A stretch of 64,000 nucleotides of DNA from Streptomyces yatensis (GCF_018069625.1 NZ_CP072941.1:4092001-4156000); one strand, 5' to 3'; shown: positions 49,028-59,151, numbered from the stretch's first letter. Notes: generated by a model not told the origin, from the sequence alone. Numbers and translations are program-made.

Positions 49028-50664
49028 GCCCCCTTCAGACCGATGCGGAGGTAGTCGAACTCGAAGCCGTGCTCGGCGTAGCCGCGCACCTTCCGCGAGA
49101 TCCCGACGAGCCGGTCGGCGAACATCGGGGTGATGGCCCCGCCCCGCTCGATCACCAGCGCTTGGGCCTGTCCGTACAGCTCGCGCCTGCGGCCCGCGTC
49201 GGTCTCCCGGCGGGCCCGGTCGAGCAGCGCGTCGAACTCCTTGTCGGCCCAGGCGGTCTCGTTGTACGAGGAGCCGCCGCGGAAGACCTGGTTGAGGAGC
49301 TGGTCGACGGGGCGCCCGGTGTACCAGTAGGTGGCCATGAGCGGCTTCTTCATCCAGATCTGGGTGTAGTACGAGTCGGCGGCCGCGGTCTTGACCCGGA
49401 TCCGGATGCCGGCCCGCCCGGCCGACTCCTGGTAGGCGAGGGCCATGGGCGTGAAGATCGGGTCGTACGAGGAGGTGTAGAGGTCCACCGCCAGCCGCTC
49501 GTACCCGGCCTTCTTCAGCAGATGGCGGGCCTGCTCGGGGTCGTGGGCGGGGTGGGCGGCGGTGTGGGCGGGGTCGTTCGGCGGGACGGGGTTGTCCCAG
49601 CCGGCGGTGCCCGCGCCCTGGAGGGCGGCCTTCAGGATGTGCTCGGGGTCGTAGGCGAGCTTCATCGCCTGCCGCACCCGCACGTCCGTGAAGGGCTTCT
49701 CGGTGGTGAGCATCGGCAGCACGTACCACTGGGCGTTCTCGGCGCGGGCGATGGTGGCGCGGTCGGAGGCGGCGATGACCCGGGCGGTGGCGAAGTCGAG
49801 GTTGGTCTGGGAGAGCAGATCGACCTGTCCGGCCAGCAGGGCGTTGGAGCGGGCCTGCATATCGGCGACGGAGTAGAAGTCGATGGCGTCCAGGACCGGG
49901 CGCCCGGCCCAGTGGTCCGGGTAGGCGGTGACCCGGCCGGGCCCGGCGGCGGCGAAGGATTCCAGCCGGAACGGGCCGGTGCCGATGCCGGTGCGGCCGA
50001 TGGAGCGGGCGCTGCCGTCCGGGACGACATAGCAGTTGTAGTGGGTGAGCAGGCTGGGGAACTCGGCGTGCGGGCTCTTCAGCGGGACGACGAGGGTGTG
50101 GGCGTCGGGAGTGCGCAGCCGCTTCGGGTCGACCAGCGGGGTCAGCACGGGGGCCTGCGGGGAGGCGGTCGCGGTGTCGAGGATGTGGCGCAGGGTGTAG
50201 GCGGCGTCGGCGGAGGTGAAGGCGCGGCCGTCGTGGAAGGTGACGCCGCGGCGCAGCCGGAAGGTCCAGGTGGTCGCCTTGGCGTCGGGCTCCCAGGATT
50301 CGGCGAGGTCGGGGGCGACGGTGCCGTCGGGCCCGATCCGGACGAGCCGGTTGTAGAGCGCGCCGAGGTATTCGTACGCGGAGAGTGCGCTCGCGGGGTC
50401 GAGGGTCTCGGCGTCGGAGGCGGGTGGCCGGGCGATGCGCAGGGTGCCGCCGCGGTCGGGCCGCCCGGCGGGGCCGCGGGTGGGCACGGCCCTCGTCGGG
50501 GACGCGGAGGCGGCTCCGGAGCAGCCGCTCAGCAGGGCGGAGCCGCCGAGCGCACCGCCGATCGCCGCCGCGGTGGTGAGCAGCGACCTCCGTGGCAGCC
50601 CGGCCGCGGCGGGGGCTGTTCGGTGGGAGGTCTCGGATGTGAACGGGGGCATGAACGGGGGCAC
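49024..50664 (-). CDS. ABC transporter substrate-binding lipoprotein (SBP family 5)
   Basis: A 546-residue extracytoplasmic binding protein, first gene of the importer operon. A twin-arginine-like stretch (LPRRSLLTTAAAIGGALGG) ends in the lipobox LLSGC (Cys48). Family 5 landmarks are YEYLGALYNRLVRIGPDGTV, APDLAESWEPDAKATTWTFR, LRRGVTFHDGRAFTSADAAY and VRQAMKLAYDPEHILKAAL. Such proteins bind peptides, nickel chelates or sugars; the ligand is unknown. The GTG at 50664 and the ATG at 50652 are both possible starts. Confidence 0.92.
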   Translation of the reverse strand: MPPFMPPFTSETSHRTAPAAAGLPRRSLLTTAAAIGGALGGSALLSGCSGAASASPTRAVPTRGPAGRPDRGGTLRIARPPASDAETLDPASALSAYEYLGALYNRLVRIGPDGTVAPDLAESWEPDAKATTWTFRLRRGVTFHDGRAFTSADAAYTLRHILDTATASPQAPVLTPLVDPKRLRTPDAHTLVVPLKSPHAEFPSLLTHYNCYVVPDGSARSIGRTGIGTGPFRLESFAAAGPGRVTAYPDHWAGRPVLDAIDFYSVADMQARSNALLAGQVDLLSQTNLDFATARVIAASDRATIARAENAQWYVLPMLTTEKPFTDVRVRQAMKLAYDPEHILKAALQGAGTAGWDNPVPPNDPAHTAAHPAHDPEQARHLLKKAGYERLAVDLYTSSYDPIFTPMALAYQESAGRAGIRIRVKTAAADSYYTQIWMKKPLMATYWYTGRPVDQLLNQVFRGGSSYNETAWADKEFDALLDRARRETDAGRRRELYGQAQALVIERGGAITPMFADRLVGISRKVRGYAEHGFEFDYLRIGLKGA

Positions 50665-50973
50665 CCTTCCCTTACTCGTTCAGCGGAACGATTGGGTGAA
50701 GTGCGTGAACGATAGCCAGGACACCCGTTCGGGCCAACCCTTCGTTCGCGAAAATTAACGCCGGAAACAGAGTCGTTACCCGGCGCGGACCCGGCACGGA
50801 CCCGGCACGGAGAGCGACACGGAACCGGCACGGAGAGCGGCCCGGGGACGGCGCACGGGGTCGCGGACCCCGCCCCACGGCGCCCCCGCACTCCGTCCGC
50901 GCACTGCCCGCGCACCGTCCACGTGGCGAAAAACACCGAGCGGCCCCGGATACTCCGCCGTATGGTGGCCGAC
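50665..50973. other. Divergent promoter region between the importer operon and aminotransferase
   Basis: The part nearest the binding-protein gene is AT-richer (aaccgttt-like runs, ttcgttcgcgaaaatt around 50742) and probably holds its promoter. The rest has a short tandem gacccggcacg/agagcgacacggaaccggcacg repeat (50785-50840) of about 23 bp. No gene is visible. Confidence 0.45.
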
Positions 50974-52185
50974 ATGCAGGTGATCCAGTCCACGAAGCTC
51001 TCCAACGTCTGCTACGAAATCCGTGGCCCGGTGCTCGAGGAGGCGATGCGACTGGAGGCGGCAGGACACCGCATCCTCAAGCTGAATACCGGCAATCCGG
51101 CGACCTTCGGCTTCGAATGTCCCCCGGAGATCCTCGAGGACATGCTCCGCAACCTCGGCGACGCCCACGGCTACGGCGACGCCAAGGGGCTGCTGTCCGC
51201 GCGGCGCGCGGTGATGCAGCACTACCAGACCCAGGGCATCGACCTCGATGTCGAGGACATCTTTCTCGGCAACGGCGTCTCCGAGCTGATCCAGATGTCG
51301 ATGCAGGGGCTGCTCGACGACGGCGACGAGGTCCTCGTCCCGGCCCCCGACTATCCGCTGTGGACCGCCGCGGTCTCCCTGGCCGGCGGCACCGCCGTCC
51401 ACTACCGCTGCGATGAGCAGTCGGACTGGCTGCCGGATCTCGCCGATATCGAGCGCAAGGTCACCGACCGCACCAAGGCGCTCGTCATCATCAACCCCAA
51501 CAACCCCACGGGTGCCGTCTACGGCGAGGAGACGCTGCGCGGGCTCACCGATATCGCCCGCCGCCATCAGCTGATCGTCTGCTCCGACGAGATCTACGAC
51601 AAGATCCTCTACGACGGGGCCACCCACACCCCGACCACCACCGTCGCCCCCGATCTGCTGACCCTCACCTTCAACGGGCTCTCCAAGGCGTACCGGGTGG
51701 CGGGCTACCGCAGCGGCTGGCTCGCGGTCTGCGGCCCCAAGGCGCACGCCGCCAGCTATCTGGAGGGCCTGACGATCCTGGCCAATATGCGGCTGTGCGC
51801 CAACATGCCGGCGCAGCACGCGGTGGCCACGGCGCTCGGCGGCCGGCAGTCGATCAACGACCTGGTGCTCCCCGGCGGCCGGCTGCTGGAGCAGCGGGAC
51901 ACCGCCTACGACCTGCTGACCCAGATCCCGGGTGTCACGTGCGTGAAGCCCAAGGGCGCGCTGTACGCGTTCCCCAAGCTGGACCCCAAGGTCTACAAGA
52001 TCAAGGACGACCGGCAGATGGTGCTGGATCTGCTGCGGACCGAGAAAATCATGATCGTGCACGGCACGGGGTTCAACTGGCCGGAGCCGGATCACTTCCG
52101 CATCGTCACCCTGCCCGCCAAGAAGGATCTGGCGGACGCGGTGACCAGGATCGGGAACTTCCTGGACGGATACGGCCAGCCCTGA
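50974..52185 (+). CDS. PLP-dependent aminotransferase (AlaA-like, class I)
   Basis: A 403-residue fold-type I enzyme. Motifs in order: RILKLNTGNPATFGFECPPE, GYGDAKGLLSARRAVMQHYQ, NPNNPTGAVYGEETL, SDEIYDKILYDGATHTP, and the Schiff-base lysine in FNGLSKAYRVAGYRSGW. Arg in FRIVTLP binds the substrate carboxylate. It resembles glutamate-pyruvate aminotransferases of the AlaA group. I place the start at the ATG at 50974 (MQVIQSTKLSN), where homology begins. An open frame runs from 50923. No ribosome binding site is obvious at either ATG, so a leaderless mRNA is possible. Confidence 0.9.
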   Translation: MQVIQSTKLSNVCYEIRGPVLEEAMRLEAAGHRILKLNTGNPATFGFECPPEILEDMLRNLGDAHGYGDAKGLLSARRAVMQHYQTQGIDLDVEDIFLGNGVSELIQMSMQGLLDDGDEVLVPAPDYPLWTAAVSLAGGTAVHYRCDEQSDWLPDLADIERKVTDRTKALVIINPNNPTGAVYGEETLRGLTDIARRHQLIVCSDEIYDKILYDGATHTPTTTVAPDLLTLTFNGLSKAYRVAGYRSGWLAVCGPKAHAASYLEGLTILANMRLCANMPAQHAVATALGGRQSINDLVLPGGRLLEQRDTAYDLLTQIPGVTCVKPKGALYAFPKLDPKVYKIKDDRQMVLDLLRTEKIMIVHGTGFNWPEPDHFRIVTLPAKKDLADAVTRIGNFLDGYGQP

Positions 52186-52207
52186 TCTTTTTAGTCTCGG
52201 CTCAACT

Positions 52208-52222
52208 TTAGACAGAGTCTAA
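52208..52222 (+). promoter_or_regulatory. Fur/PerR-like palindrome in the promoter of a small gene
   Basis: TTAGAC-AGA-GTCTAA is a perfect 6-3-6 inverted repeat. A possible -10 (TAGGAT, 52225-52230) starts two bases later. The shape and size resemble PerR/Fur-family boxes (TTATAATNATTATAA type) with GC-rich substitutions. It lies 36 bases upstream of the ATG at 52258. Confidence 0.6.
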
Positions 52223-52257
52223 GTTAGGATGGTCTCCTGACCCCTTGGAGGCCATCC

Positions 52258-52671
52258 ATGTACGAGCCGATCCGCACCAAATCGGTCCACAGCATGGCCG
52301 AGCCCACGCCCGACTTCCCGCACCGCACCCGCGGGGAAGAGCTGGACATCCGGCTGGCCGGACACCTCACCGCGCTGCTCACCGTGACGGACGAGCTGCG
52401 CGCCCACACCCCGCACCCCGGCCTCGACGACGCCGCCCAGCGCCTCGCCGAGCAGGTCACCCGCCTGCGCGACGGCCGCGCCCCGCTGCGCGCGGCACCC
52501 TCGACCACGGAGCCGGACGCGGCGCATATCGCCGCCCTCCACCAGCGCGCCCACACCCTGGCCGGATGGGCCCTGGTCGTGGCCACGTCCCGTGAGGACA
52601 CGGCGGCCTCGACGCTGGCGGCCGAGCGACTGGAGGCGCATGCGGCGGCGCTGGGGCTCACGGAGGCGTAG
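52258..52671 (+). CDS. Small conserved helical protein, unknown function
   Basis: A 137-residue, probably cytosolic protein that starts MYEPIRTKSVHSMAEPTPDF. The rest is mainly helical with heptad-like spacing (ELDIRLAGHLTALLTVTDEL, AAQRLAEQVTRLRDG, ALHQRAHTLAGWALVVATSR). I recall related proteins in other streptomycetes but no known role. The ATG at 52258 has TTGGAGG eight bases upstream. The palindrome in its promoter suggests control by a metal- or peroxide-sensing Fur-family repressor. Confidence 0.75.
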   Translation: MYEPIRTKSVHSMAEPTPDFPHRTRGEELDIRLAGHLTALLTVTDELRAHTPHPGLDDAAQRLAEQVTRLRDGRAPLRAAPSTTEPDAAHIAALHQRAHTLAGWALVVATSREDTAASTLAAERLEAHAAALGLTEA

Positions 52672-52775
52672 CCGGAACCGCCCGGGAGCGGACGCGGCCT
52701 GAGCGCAGCACTCAACTCTCGGACCAGAATGACTCGTTCCGACTGCCGAATGCCTCATTCCGGTTGAGGACCGCG

Positions 52776-53026
52776 ATGAGGAATCGCGAAAGAACCCTGG
52801 CCGGAGGCGCGGCCGGGCTGGTGGGCCTGGCCCTCACCTTCACCGGTCTGGCGGGCGCCTACTGGCCGGTGGTGGTGGCGGGCCTGTACGGCGCGGGCGC
52901 CCTGATCGCCCCGCCGGAGCGCCCTGCCGCCCCCGACTTCCCCGACGCGCCGAGCAGTTGGACGGGCCGCGGGGCGACTTCGCGACCCTCAGGGAGTATC
53001 TGGCGCGGATCGACCTGCCGCCGGCG
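52776..53026 (+). pseudogene. Frameshifted and truncated gene for a streptomycete membrane-associated protein
   Basis: Codons from the ATG at 52776 encode MRNRERTLAGGAAGLVGLAL and a two-helix segment ending APPERPAAPDFPDAP. At about 52950 the meaningful frame changes by one base and continues as EQLDGPRGDFATLREYLARI-DLPPA until about 53026, where the pckA terminator begins. I recall intact relatives of about 200 residues in which these two parts are joined and followed by a long helical C-terminus. So the gene has both a frameshift and a 3' deletion. The family recollection is moderate; the frame change is seen directly. Confidence 0.65.
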
Positions 53027-53029
53027 AAA

Positions 53030-53067
53030 AGGCCCGGGGCCCGCACCTGCGTGCGGGCCCCGGGCCT
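53030..53067 (-). terminator. Intrinsic terminator of pckA
   Basis: A perfect 17-bp stem (53030-53046 with 53051-53067) with a four-base loop lies 37 bases past the leftward pckA stop. On the pckA transcript it is followed by four U residues, a classic rho-independent form. Confidence 0.9.
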
Positions 53068-53104
53068 CGGGCTGTACTCCTTGGGCCGTGCTCCTTGGCC
53101 GTGC

Positions 53105-54940
53105 TCAGCCCAGGCGCTTGACCAGCGCGTGGTACTCGTCCCACATCTCCTTCGGCGTGTGCTCACCGAAGGTGTTGAGGTGGTCGGGCACCAGCCCGGC
53201 CTCCTCGCGCCAGACCTCCTTGTCGACCGTGAGCAGCAGCTCGAGCGAGGCGTCGTCGAGGTCAAGACCTTCGGTGTCCAGCGCCTCGGGCGTCGGCAGC
53301 ACCCCGATCGGGCTCTCCACGCCCTCGGCCTTGCCGTCCAGCCGGTCGACGATCCACTTCAGCACCCGGCTGTTCTCGCCGAAGCCCGGCCAGACGAAGT
53401 GCCCGTCGGCGTCCTTGCGGAACCAGTTGACGTAGTAGATCTTCGGCAGCTTGGCGGCGTCCGCGTTCTTGCCGACCTTCACCCAATGGGCCATGTAGTC
53501 GCCCATGTTGTAGCCGCAGAACGGCAGCATGGCGAACGGGTCGCGGCGCAGCTCGCCGACCTTGCCCTCGGCCGCGGCGGTCTTCTCGCTCGCCACGTTG
53601 GCGCCGAGGAAGACGCCGTGCTGCCAGTCGAAGGACTCGGTCACCAGCGGAACGGCGCTGGCCCGGCGGCCGCCGAAGAGGATCGCCGAGATCGGCACGC
53701 CCTTGGGGTCCTCCCACTCGGGCGCGATGATCGGGCACTGACCGGCCGGCACGGTGAAGCGGGCGTTGGGGTGGGCCGCGGGCGTCTCGCTCGCCGGGGT
53801 CCAGTCGTTGCCCTTCCAGTCGGTCAGATGGGCGGGCGGCTCCTCGGTCATGCCCTCCCACCACACATCGCCGTCGTCGGTGAGCGCGACATTGGTGAAG
53901 ACCGAGTTCCCCCACAGGGTCTTCATCGCGTTGGCGTTGGTGTGCTCACCGGTGCCGGGCGCGACGCCGAAGAAGCCCGCCTCGGGGTTGATCGCGTACA
54001 GCCTGCCGTCCTCGCCGAACCGCATCCAGGCGATGTCGTCGCCGATCGTCTCGACCGTCCAGCCGCGGATGGTCGGCTCCAGCATCGCGAGGTTGGTCTT
54101 GCCACAGGCGCTCGGGAACGCCGCGGCCACGTACTTGGACTCGCCGCGCGGCGGGGTGAGCTTGAGGATCAGCATGTGCTCGGCGAGCCAGCCCTCGTCC
54201 CGCGCCATCACGGAGGCGATGCGCAGGGCGTAGCACTTCTTGCCGAGCAGGGCGTTGCCGCCGTAGCCGGAGCCGTACGACCAGATCTCCCGCGCCTCCG
54301 GGAAGTGCGAGATGTACTTGGTCGAGTTGCACGGCCAGGGCACATCGGCCTGGCCCGGCTCCAGCGGGGCGCCGAGGGTGTGGACGGCCTTGACGAAGAA
54401 GCCCTCGTCCCCGAGGACGTCGAGGACCTCCTGTCCCATGCGGGTCATGGTGCGCATGGAGACGGCGACGTAGGCGGAGTCGGTGATCTCGACACCGATC
54501 GCGGACAGCGGCGAGCCGAGCGGGCCCATGCAGAAGGGCACGACGTACATGGTCCGGCCGCGCATGGAGCCCCGGAAGACGCCCTGCTCCCCGGCGAAGA
54601 TCTCGCGCATCTCGTCGGGGTGTTTCCAGTGGTTCGTCGGGCCCGCGTCCGCCTCCTTCTCGGAGCATATGAACGTACGGTCCTCGACGCGCGCCACATC
54701 GCTCGGATCGGAGGCGGCGTAGTACGAGTTGGGGCGCTTGATCGAATCAAGGCGTGTGAAGGTGCCCTTTTCGACGAGCTCCGCGCACAGGCGGTCGTAC
54801 TCCGCCTCCGAGCCGTCGCACCACACCACACGATCGGGCTGGGTGAGGGCGGCGATCTCGCCGACCCAGGAGACGAGCTCCTGGTGGTTCGTGGGGCTCG
54901 GGGTGGTCGTGAGGGAGGAAGCCACATTGCTGGGCGCCAC
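53105..54940 (-). CDS. pckA: GTP-dependent phosphoenolpyruvate carboxykinase
   Basis: A 611-residue enzyme that interconverts oxaloacetate and PEP with GTP. Recognisable sites: [16 protein letters not shown], substrate-binding [13 protein letters not shown], the P-loop with active cysteine [12 protein letters not shown], the metal site [20 protein letters not shown], and the guanine-binding region [20 protein letters not shown]. Length matches the GTP-type family (about 600). The GTG at 54940 ([10 protein letters not shown]) is chosen over the longer frame from 55015 because GGAG lies seven bases upstream. The gene faces the malic enzyme-fumarase gene across 4.5 kb and works at the same C3/C4 node. 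Confidence 0.96.
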   Translation of the reverse strand: MAPSNVASSLTTTPSPTNHQELVSWVGEIAALTQPDRVVWCDGSEAEYDRLCAELVEKGTFTRLDSIKRPNSYYAASDPSDVARVEDRTFICSEKEADAGPTNHWKHPDEMREIFAGEQGVFRGSMRGRTMYVVPFCMGPLGSPLSAIGVEITDSAYVAVSMRTMTRMGQEVLDVLGDEGFFVKAVHTLGAPLEPGQADVPWPCNSTKYISHFPEAREIWSYGSGYGGNALLGKKCYALRIASVMARDEGWLAEHMLILKLTPPRGESKYVAAAFPSACGKTNLAMLEPTIRGWTVETIGDDIAWMRFGEDGRLYAINPEAGFFGVAPGTGEHTNANAMKTLWGNSVFTNVALTDDGDVWWEGMTEEPPAHLTDWKGNDWTPASETPAAHPNARFTVPAGQCPIIAPEWEDPKGVPISAILFGGRRASAVPLVTESFDWQHGVFLGANVASEKTAAAEGKVGELRRDPFAMLPFCGYNMGDYMAHWVKVGKNADAAKLPKIYYVNWFRKDADGHFVWPGFGENSRVLKWIVDRLDGKAEGVESPIGVLPTPEALDTEGLDLDDASLELLLTVDKEVWREEAGLVPDHLNTFGEHTPKEMWDEYHALVKRLG

Positions 54941-55186
54941 GATCGCTCCATCCCGCCGGAACCGCACTCGCTCCGGCGTCTTGATTGAGGGTTTTGGACG
55001 AATATGTGCACTCATATTCGTTTATGGAGACAGCTACCCCTTGGGGGCTGCGACCCGGATGCTCAGCTCATCCGGTGCCGACCGCGCTCATTTGATCATC
55101 CGACTGTGTGGGCCATCTGTCCAGTGGGCGCTTTGGTGACCATCACCACTCGACATGAACCGGTAACTTACGGTGGCGTAGGTAGC

Positions 55187-55897
55187 ATGAGCGCCATGAC
55201 TGCCGCCGCGCCCGATGCCGCCGTTGAGAATCCCCCAGGGCCCCCAACGGCCCCGCCGCTCCCCCTGAAGCCGATGCTCCGCGGCTGGCTGCACGCCGGC
55301 ATGTTTCCCGCGGTCCTGGTCTCCGGGGTGGTGCTGACGGCCCTCGCCGACAGTCCGCGCGGGCGGCTGGCCTGCGCCATCTTCACGCTCACCGCATGTG
55401 CGCTGTTCGGCACCAGCGCCCTTTACCACCGCGGCAATTGGGGACCGCGCACCGCCGCGGTGCTGCGGCGGCTGGACCACGCCAATATCTTCCTGATCAT
55501 CGCGGGCACCTATACGCCCTTCACGATGCTGCTCCTGCCACACGGCAAGAAGCAGTTGCTGCTGTGGCTGGTGTGGGCCGGGGCGCTCGCCGGCATCGCC
55601 TTCCGGGTCTTCTGGGTCGGCGCCCCGCGCTGGCTGTACACCCCGTGCTACATCGCGCTGGGCTGGGCGGCCGTCTTCTTCCTGCCCGACTTCCTGCGCA
55701 CCGGCGGCGCCGCCGTCATGACGCTGATCATCGTCGGCGGGCTGCTCTACAGCGTGGGCGCGGTGATCTACGGCACCAAGCGCCCCAACCCCTCGCCCCG
55801 CTGGTTCGGCTTCCACGAGGTGTTCCACAGCTTCACGCTGGCCGCCTTCGTCGTGCACTACGTCGGCATCTCCTTGGTGGCGTATCAGCACGCCTGA
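55187..55897 (+). CDS. trhA: Hemolysin III/PAQR-family membrane protein
   Basis: A 236-residue protein with seven membrane helices. Conserved residues: SALYHRGNW with Ser and His in helix 2, LDHANIFLIIAGTYTPFTML, and the C-terminal FGFHEVFHSFTLAAFVVHYV that supplies the second metal-ligand His pair (HEVFH). PAQR-type proteins may be zinc-dependent hydrolases; in E. coli TrhA affects membrane energetics. The first 40 residues are a Pro/Ala-rich cytosolic tail. The ATG at 55187 is weakly supported (AGGTAG); the ATG at 55196 is an alternative. The TetR gene begins one base after its stop. Confidence 0.92.
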   Translation: MSAMTAAAPDAAVENPPGPPTAPPLPLKPMLRGWLHAGMFPAVLVSGVVLTALADSPRGRLACAIFTLTACALFGTSALYHRGNWGPRTAAVLRRLDHANIFLIIAGTYTPFTMLLLPHGKKQLLLWLVWAGALAGIAFRVFWVGAPRWLYTPCYIALGWAAVFFLPDFLRTGGAAVMTLIIVGGLLYSVGAVIYGTKRPNPSPRWFGFHEVFHSFTLAAFVVHYVGISLVAYQHA

Positions 55898-55898
55898 G

Positions 55899-56639
55899 AT
55901 GCCCAAGGCCACCACCACGTCGCAGCCCTCGCGCCCCTCGCAGCCATCACAGTCGGCTGAGCCTGCTGAGCCGTCGCAGCCGTCTGAGCCGTCACAGCCG
56001 GAGCGCAGGCCAGGGCCGGGGCTGCGCGAACGGAAGAAGACCAAGACCCGGCAGGCGATCCGGCGCGCCGCCCTGCGGCTCTTCACGGAGCAGGGCTACG
56101 ACGCCACTCCGGTGGACCGGATCGCGGCGGCCGCCGACGTCTCGACCAGCACCGTCTTCCGCTACTTCCCGGCCAAGGAGGACATCGTCCTCACCGATGA
56201 GTACGACGCGCTCATGGCGGAGGCGATCCGCGAGCGCCCGCGGGACGAATCCCCGGCCGTCTCCCTGCGCCATGCCGTCGTGGGACTGCTGGGGCCCGCG
56301 GCGGGTGCGGAGCGCGAGGAACTGCTGGCCCGGCTCGCCCTCGTACGGCAGGTCCCGGCGCTGCGCGCTCGGATGAGCGGCGGCCTGGCCGACAGCGGAA
56401 CGCTGCTGGGCGAGGCGCTGGCCGAGCGCAGCGGCCGGGCCCCGGACGACTTCGAGGTGCGGGTCGCGGTGGGCGCCGTCCTCGGCGCCCTGCGCGAAGC
56501 CGTCTTCCACTGCCTGGACCACCACCGCCCGCCGGCAACCACGGCGAGCACCGCGAAGGCCACCGCCACCCGCGCCGACGCCATGGCGACGGCCATCGAC
56601 CGGGCCCTGGACCTCCTCTCCCGAGGCATCCCGCTCTGA
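55899..56639 (+). CDS. TetR-family regulator with a SQPS-repeat head
   Basis: A 246-residue regulator. The first 38 residues repeat Ser-Gln-Pro, Ala-Glu-Pro and Ser-Glu-Pro (SRPSQPSQSAEPAEPSQPSE). The helix-turn-helix follows at about 42-90 (KTKTRQAIRRAALRLFTEQG, VSTSTVFRYFPAKEDIVL), then a helical ligand domain. The gene begins one base after the trhA stop, so it is translated from the same mRNA and may control it. A His-rich LDHHRPPATTA segment lies near 205. Confidence 0.88.
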   Translation: MPKATTTSQPSRPSQPSQSAEPAEPSQPSEPSQPERRPGPGLRERKKTKTRQAIRRAALRLFTEQGYDATPVDRIAAAADVSTSTVFRYFPAKEDIVLTDEYDALMAEAIRERPRDESPAVSLRHAVVGLLGPAAGAEREELLARLALVRQVPALRARMSGGLADSGTLLGEALAERSGRAPDDFEVRVAVGAVLGALREAVFHCLDHHRPPATTASTAKATATRADAMATAIDRALDLLSRGIPL

Positions 56640-57114
56640 CCGCGCATGACCGCGAAGCGGAGGCGGGTGTGCCCTGCCAGACGCTTCCGCGTGGGCCGCT
56701 GGGGCTGACAGCGAGCCGACCCCGGGAGGCCCCGGGAGCCAGCCGGAGGGTGGCCCGGGACGCCAACCAGAGCTGAGCGCTCCGCGGGAAGGGCCACGAG
56801 GCGCGGTCGTTCATCCGCGGCTGTGTCGTGGCCGGTCGCGCAGTTCCCCGCGCCCCTTCGGGGCGCACCCGAACCGCACCGGACTTCATCGAGGCCGCTT
56901 GGCCCGAGGCTGACCCCGGCGCCGACGGGGACTGGCCCAGGACCCAACCGGGGATGGCCGAGGCCGGCCGGGGATGGCCGAGGCTGGCCGGGGATGGCAA
57001 AAGCCGGCCCGACCCCAGCCGCAGGCGGACCCGCGGCTCAGCCAGGGCCCGGCCCGGGGCGGCCGAAGCCGACCCGGGACCTGCTCCGGCTCCCCGTCGG
57101 GCCCGCCCTCCGGC
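56640..57114. other. Repeat-containing intergenic region
   Basis: No coding sequence is apparent. At 56831-56866 lies a common Streptomyces repeat, ggtcgcgcagttccccgcg followed by the hairpin GCGCCCC-TTC-GGGGCGC (56850-56866), a probable terminator for the TetR gene. At 56950-57009 a 20-bp unit (ggggatggccgaggccggcc) is repeated three times in tandem, the third copy diverged. Confidence 0.7.
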
Positions 57115-59151
57115 TCAGCCCCCCAGCTTCGCCGTCAGGGCCTCGACGTCGGCCGTGGGTGCGTCGCAGGTGAAGCCGCGACAGACGTACGCCGCCGGGC
57201 GCCCCTCCAGCAGGGGGCGGTCCCGCAGCAGCGGGACCTCCCCGGAGCCGGGCTCGCCGACCGCGACGACCGCCCCGGGAGCGGTGGCCAGGAGCGCGGC
57301 GCGGTGCAGGGCGCGGGTCGCCGGGTCGTCGCCGGGGCCGACCACGGCCACCTCGCGCGGACCGTCGAGCCGGGCCTCGGCCACCGCCAGGCCCCAGCCG
57401 ATGAAGCGGGGCACCCGGGGGCCGAGGGCCCGCACCACCGCGAGGGCGCGCTCGGCGGCCTCGCGGTGGCGGGAGCTGCCGGTGATGGCGGCGTAGGACA
57501 GCAGGGCCCCGGCGGCGGCCGTCCAGCCGGACGGCGCCGCGTTGTCCGTCGGGTCCTGGGGGCGGCGGATGAGCGCCTCGGCGTCATCGGCGGTGTCGAA
57601 CAGCGTGCCGTCCTCGGCGGTGAACCGGGTCAGCACGGTGTCCAGGAGCAGCCCGGCGAAGTCCACCCACGCCCCCTCGCCGGTCACGGCGGACAGGGCG
57701 AGGAAGCCCTCGGCCACATCCGCGTAGTCCTCGAGCACGCCCGCGTGGGTGCCGGCGGTGCCGTCGAGCGAGGTGCGGGCCAGCCGCCCGCGCTGGTCCA
57801 TGTGGAGGCGCATCAGCAGGTCGGCGGCCTCGGTCGCGGCGTCCACCAGGTCGGGGCGGTCGAAATAGGCACCGGTCTCGGCGAGAGCCGCGACGGCCAG
57901 CCCGTTCCACGCGGCCACGATCTTGTCGTCGCGGCCGGGGCGGGCCCGCCGCTCCCGGGCGGCCAGCAGCCGCTCCCGTACGGAGGTGACCCGGCCCGCG
58001 TCCGCCGGCCGCTCCCCGTCGGGCAGCTGCAGCACGGAGGCTCCCTGCTCGAAGGTGCCCTCCTGGGTCACGCCGAAATACCCGGCGGCGAACTCCGCGT
58101 CGGCCTCCCCCAGCACCTCGCGCAGTTGCGCGGGCGTCCACACGTAGTACGCGCCCTCGACATGCCTGCCGGTGCCGTCGTCACTGTCGGCGTCCAGCGC
58201 GGAGGCGAAGCCGCCCTGCGCGGTGCGCAGCTCGCGGACCATGAAGTCCGCCGTCTCCAGGGCGACACGGCGCGCGAGGTCCGAGCCGGTGGCGCGCCAC
58301 AGATGGGCGTAGACCCGGCACAGCAGCGCGTTGTCATACAGCATCTTCTCGAAGTGCGGCACGGTCCAGCCGGCATCGACGGAATAGCGGGCGAAACCGC
58401 CGCCGAGCTGGTCATAGATACCGCCGCGGGCCATCGCCTCGCAGGTGGCCGACACCATCTGCAGCGCGCCCTCGGAGCCGGTGCGGGCGTGGTGGCGGAG
58501 CAGGAACTCCAGCGCCATGGACGGCGGGAACTTCGGCGCACCGCCGAAGCCGCCGCGCGTGGCGTCGAATTCTCGGGTCAGCCCCATGAGCGCGGCGTGC
58601 AGATCCTCCTCGCCGGGCGGTGCGGGCGCATCCGCGCCCAGGGCGATCCCGGTGCGCTGGGCCAGGTCCTCCACGATCCGCCCGGCGACATCGACCACCT
58701 CCTCGCGGCGGTCCGCCCAGGCGGCGCTCACCCCCTCCAGCACCTGCCGGAAGGACGGCATGCCGGGCCGGGGCCGGGGCGGGAAGTAGGTGCCGAAGTA
58801 GAACGGCTGGGCCTCGGGGGTCAGAAAGACCGTCATGGGCCAGCCGCCCTGACCGGTCGCGGCCTGCACCGCCTCCATGTACACCGCGTCGACGTCCGGC
58901 CGCTCCTCGCGGTCGACCTTCACGGAGACGAAGTGGGCGTTGAGGTACTCGGCGGTCTCCTTGTCCTCGAACGACTCATGGGCCATGACGTGGCACCAGT
59001 GGCAGCTCGAATAGCCGACGCTCAGCAGCACGGGCACCCCGCGGCGACGCGCATCCTCGAACGCCTCGTCCGACCACGGCCACCATTCGACCGGGTTCTC
59101 GGCGTGCTGCAGCAGATAGGGGGACGTTTCGTGCGCCAGACGGTTCGGCAT
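57115..59151 (-). CDS. Thioredoxin-domain protein of the YyaL/SSP411 (N-acylglucosamine 2-epimerase-like) family
   Basis: A 678-residue protein. The N-terminus [20 protein letters not shown] leads to a thioredoxin-like domain with CxxC in [18 protein letters not shown] (about 50-60). An (alpha/alpha)6-barrel follows (about 200-600) with [32 protein letters not shown] and [13 protein letters not shown]. The role of this widely conserved family is unclear; a catalytic barrel with redox domain is all one can say. The ATG at 59151 has GGAGG 11 bases upstream. It is divergent from the malic enzyme-fumarase gene. Confidence 0.93.
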   Translation of the reverse strand: MPNRLAHETSPYLLQHAENPVEWWPWSDEAFEDARRRGVPVLLSVGYSSCHWCHVMAHESFEDKETAEYLNAHFVSVKVDREERPDVDAVYMEAVQAATGQGGWPMTVFLTPEAQPFYFGTYFPPRPRPGMPSFRQVLEGVSAAWADRREEVVDVAGRIVEDLAQRTGIALGADAPAPPGEEDLHAALMGLTREFDATRGGFGGAPKFPPSMALEFLLRHHARTGSEGALQMVSATCEAMARGGIYDQLGGGFARYSVDAGWTVPHFEKMLYDNALLCRVYAHLWRATGSDLARRVALETADFMVRELRTAQGGFASALDADSDDGTGRHVEGAYYVWTPAQLREVLGEADAEFAAGYFGVTQEGTFEQGASVLQLPDGERPADAGRVTSVRERLLAARERRARPGRDDKIVAAWNGLAVAALAETGAYFDRPDLVDAATEAADLLMRLHMDQRGRLARTSLDGTAGTHAGVLEDYADVAEGFLALSAVTGEGAWVDFAGLLLDTVLTRFTAEDGTLFDTADDAEALIRRPQDPTDNAAPSGWTAAAGALLSYAAITGSSRHREAAERALAVVRALGPRVPRFIGWGLAVAEARLDGPREVAVVGPGDDPATRALHRAALLATAPGAVVAVGEPGSGEVPLLRDRPLLEGRPAAYVCRGFTCDAPTADVEALTAKLGG

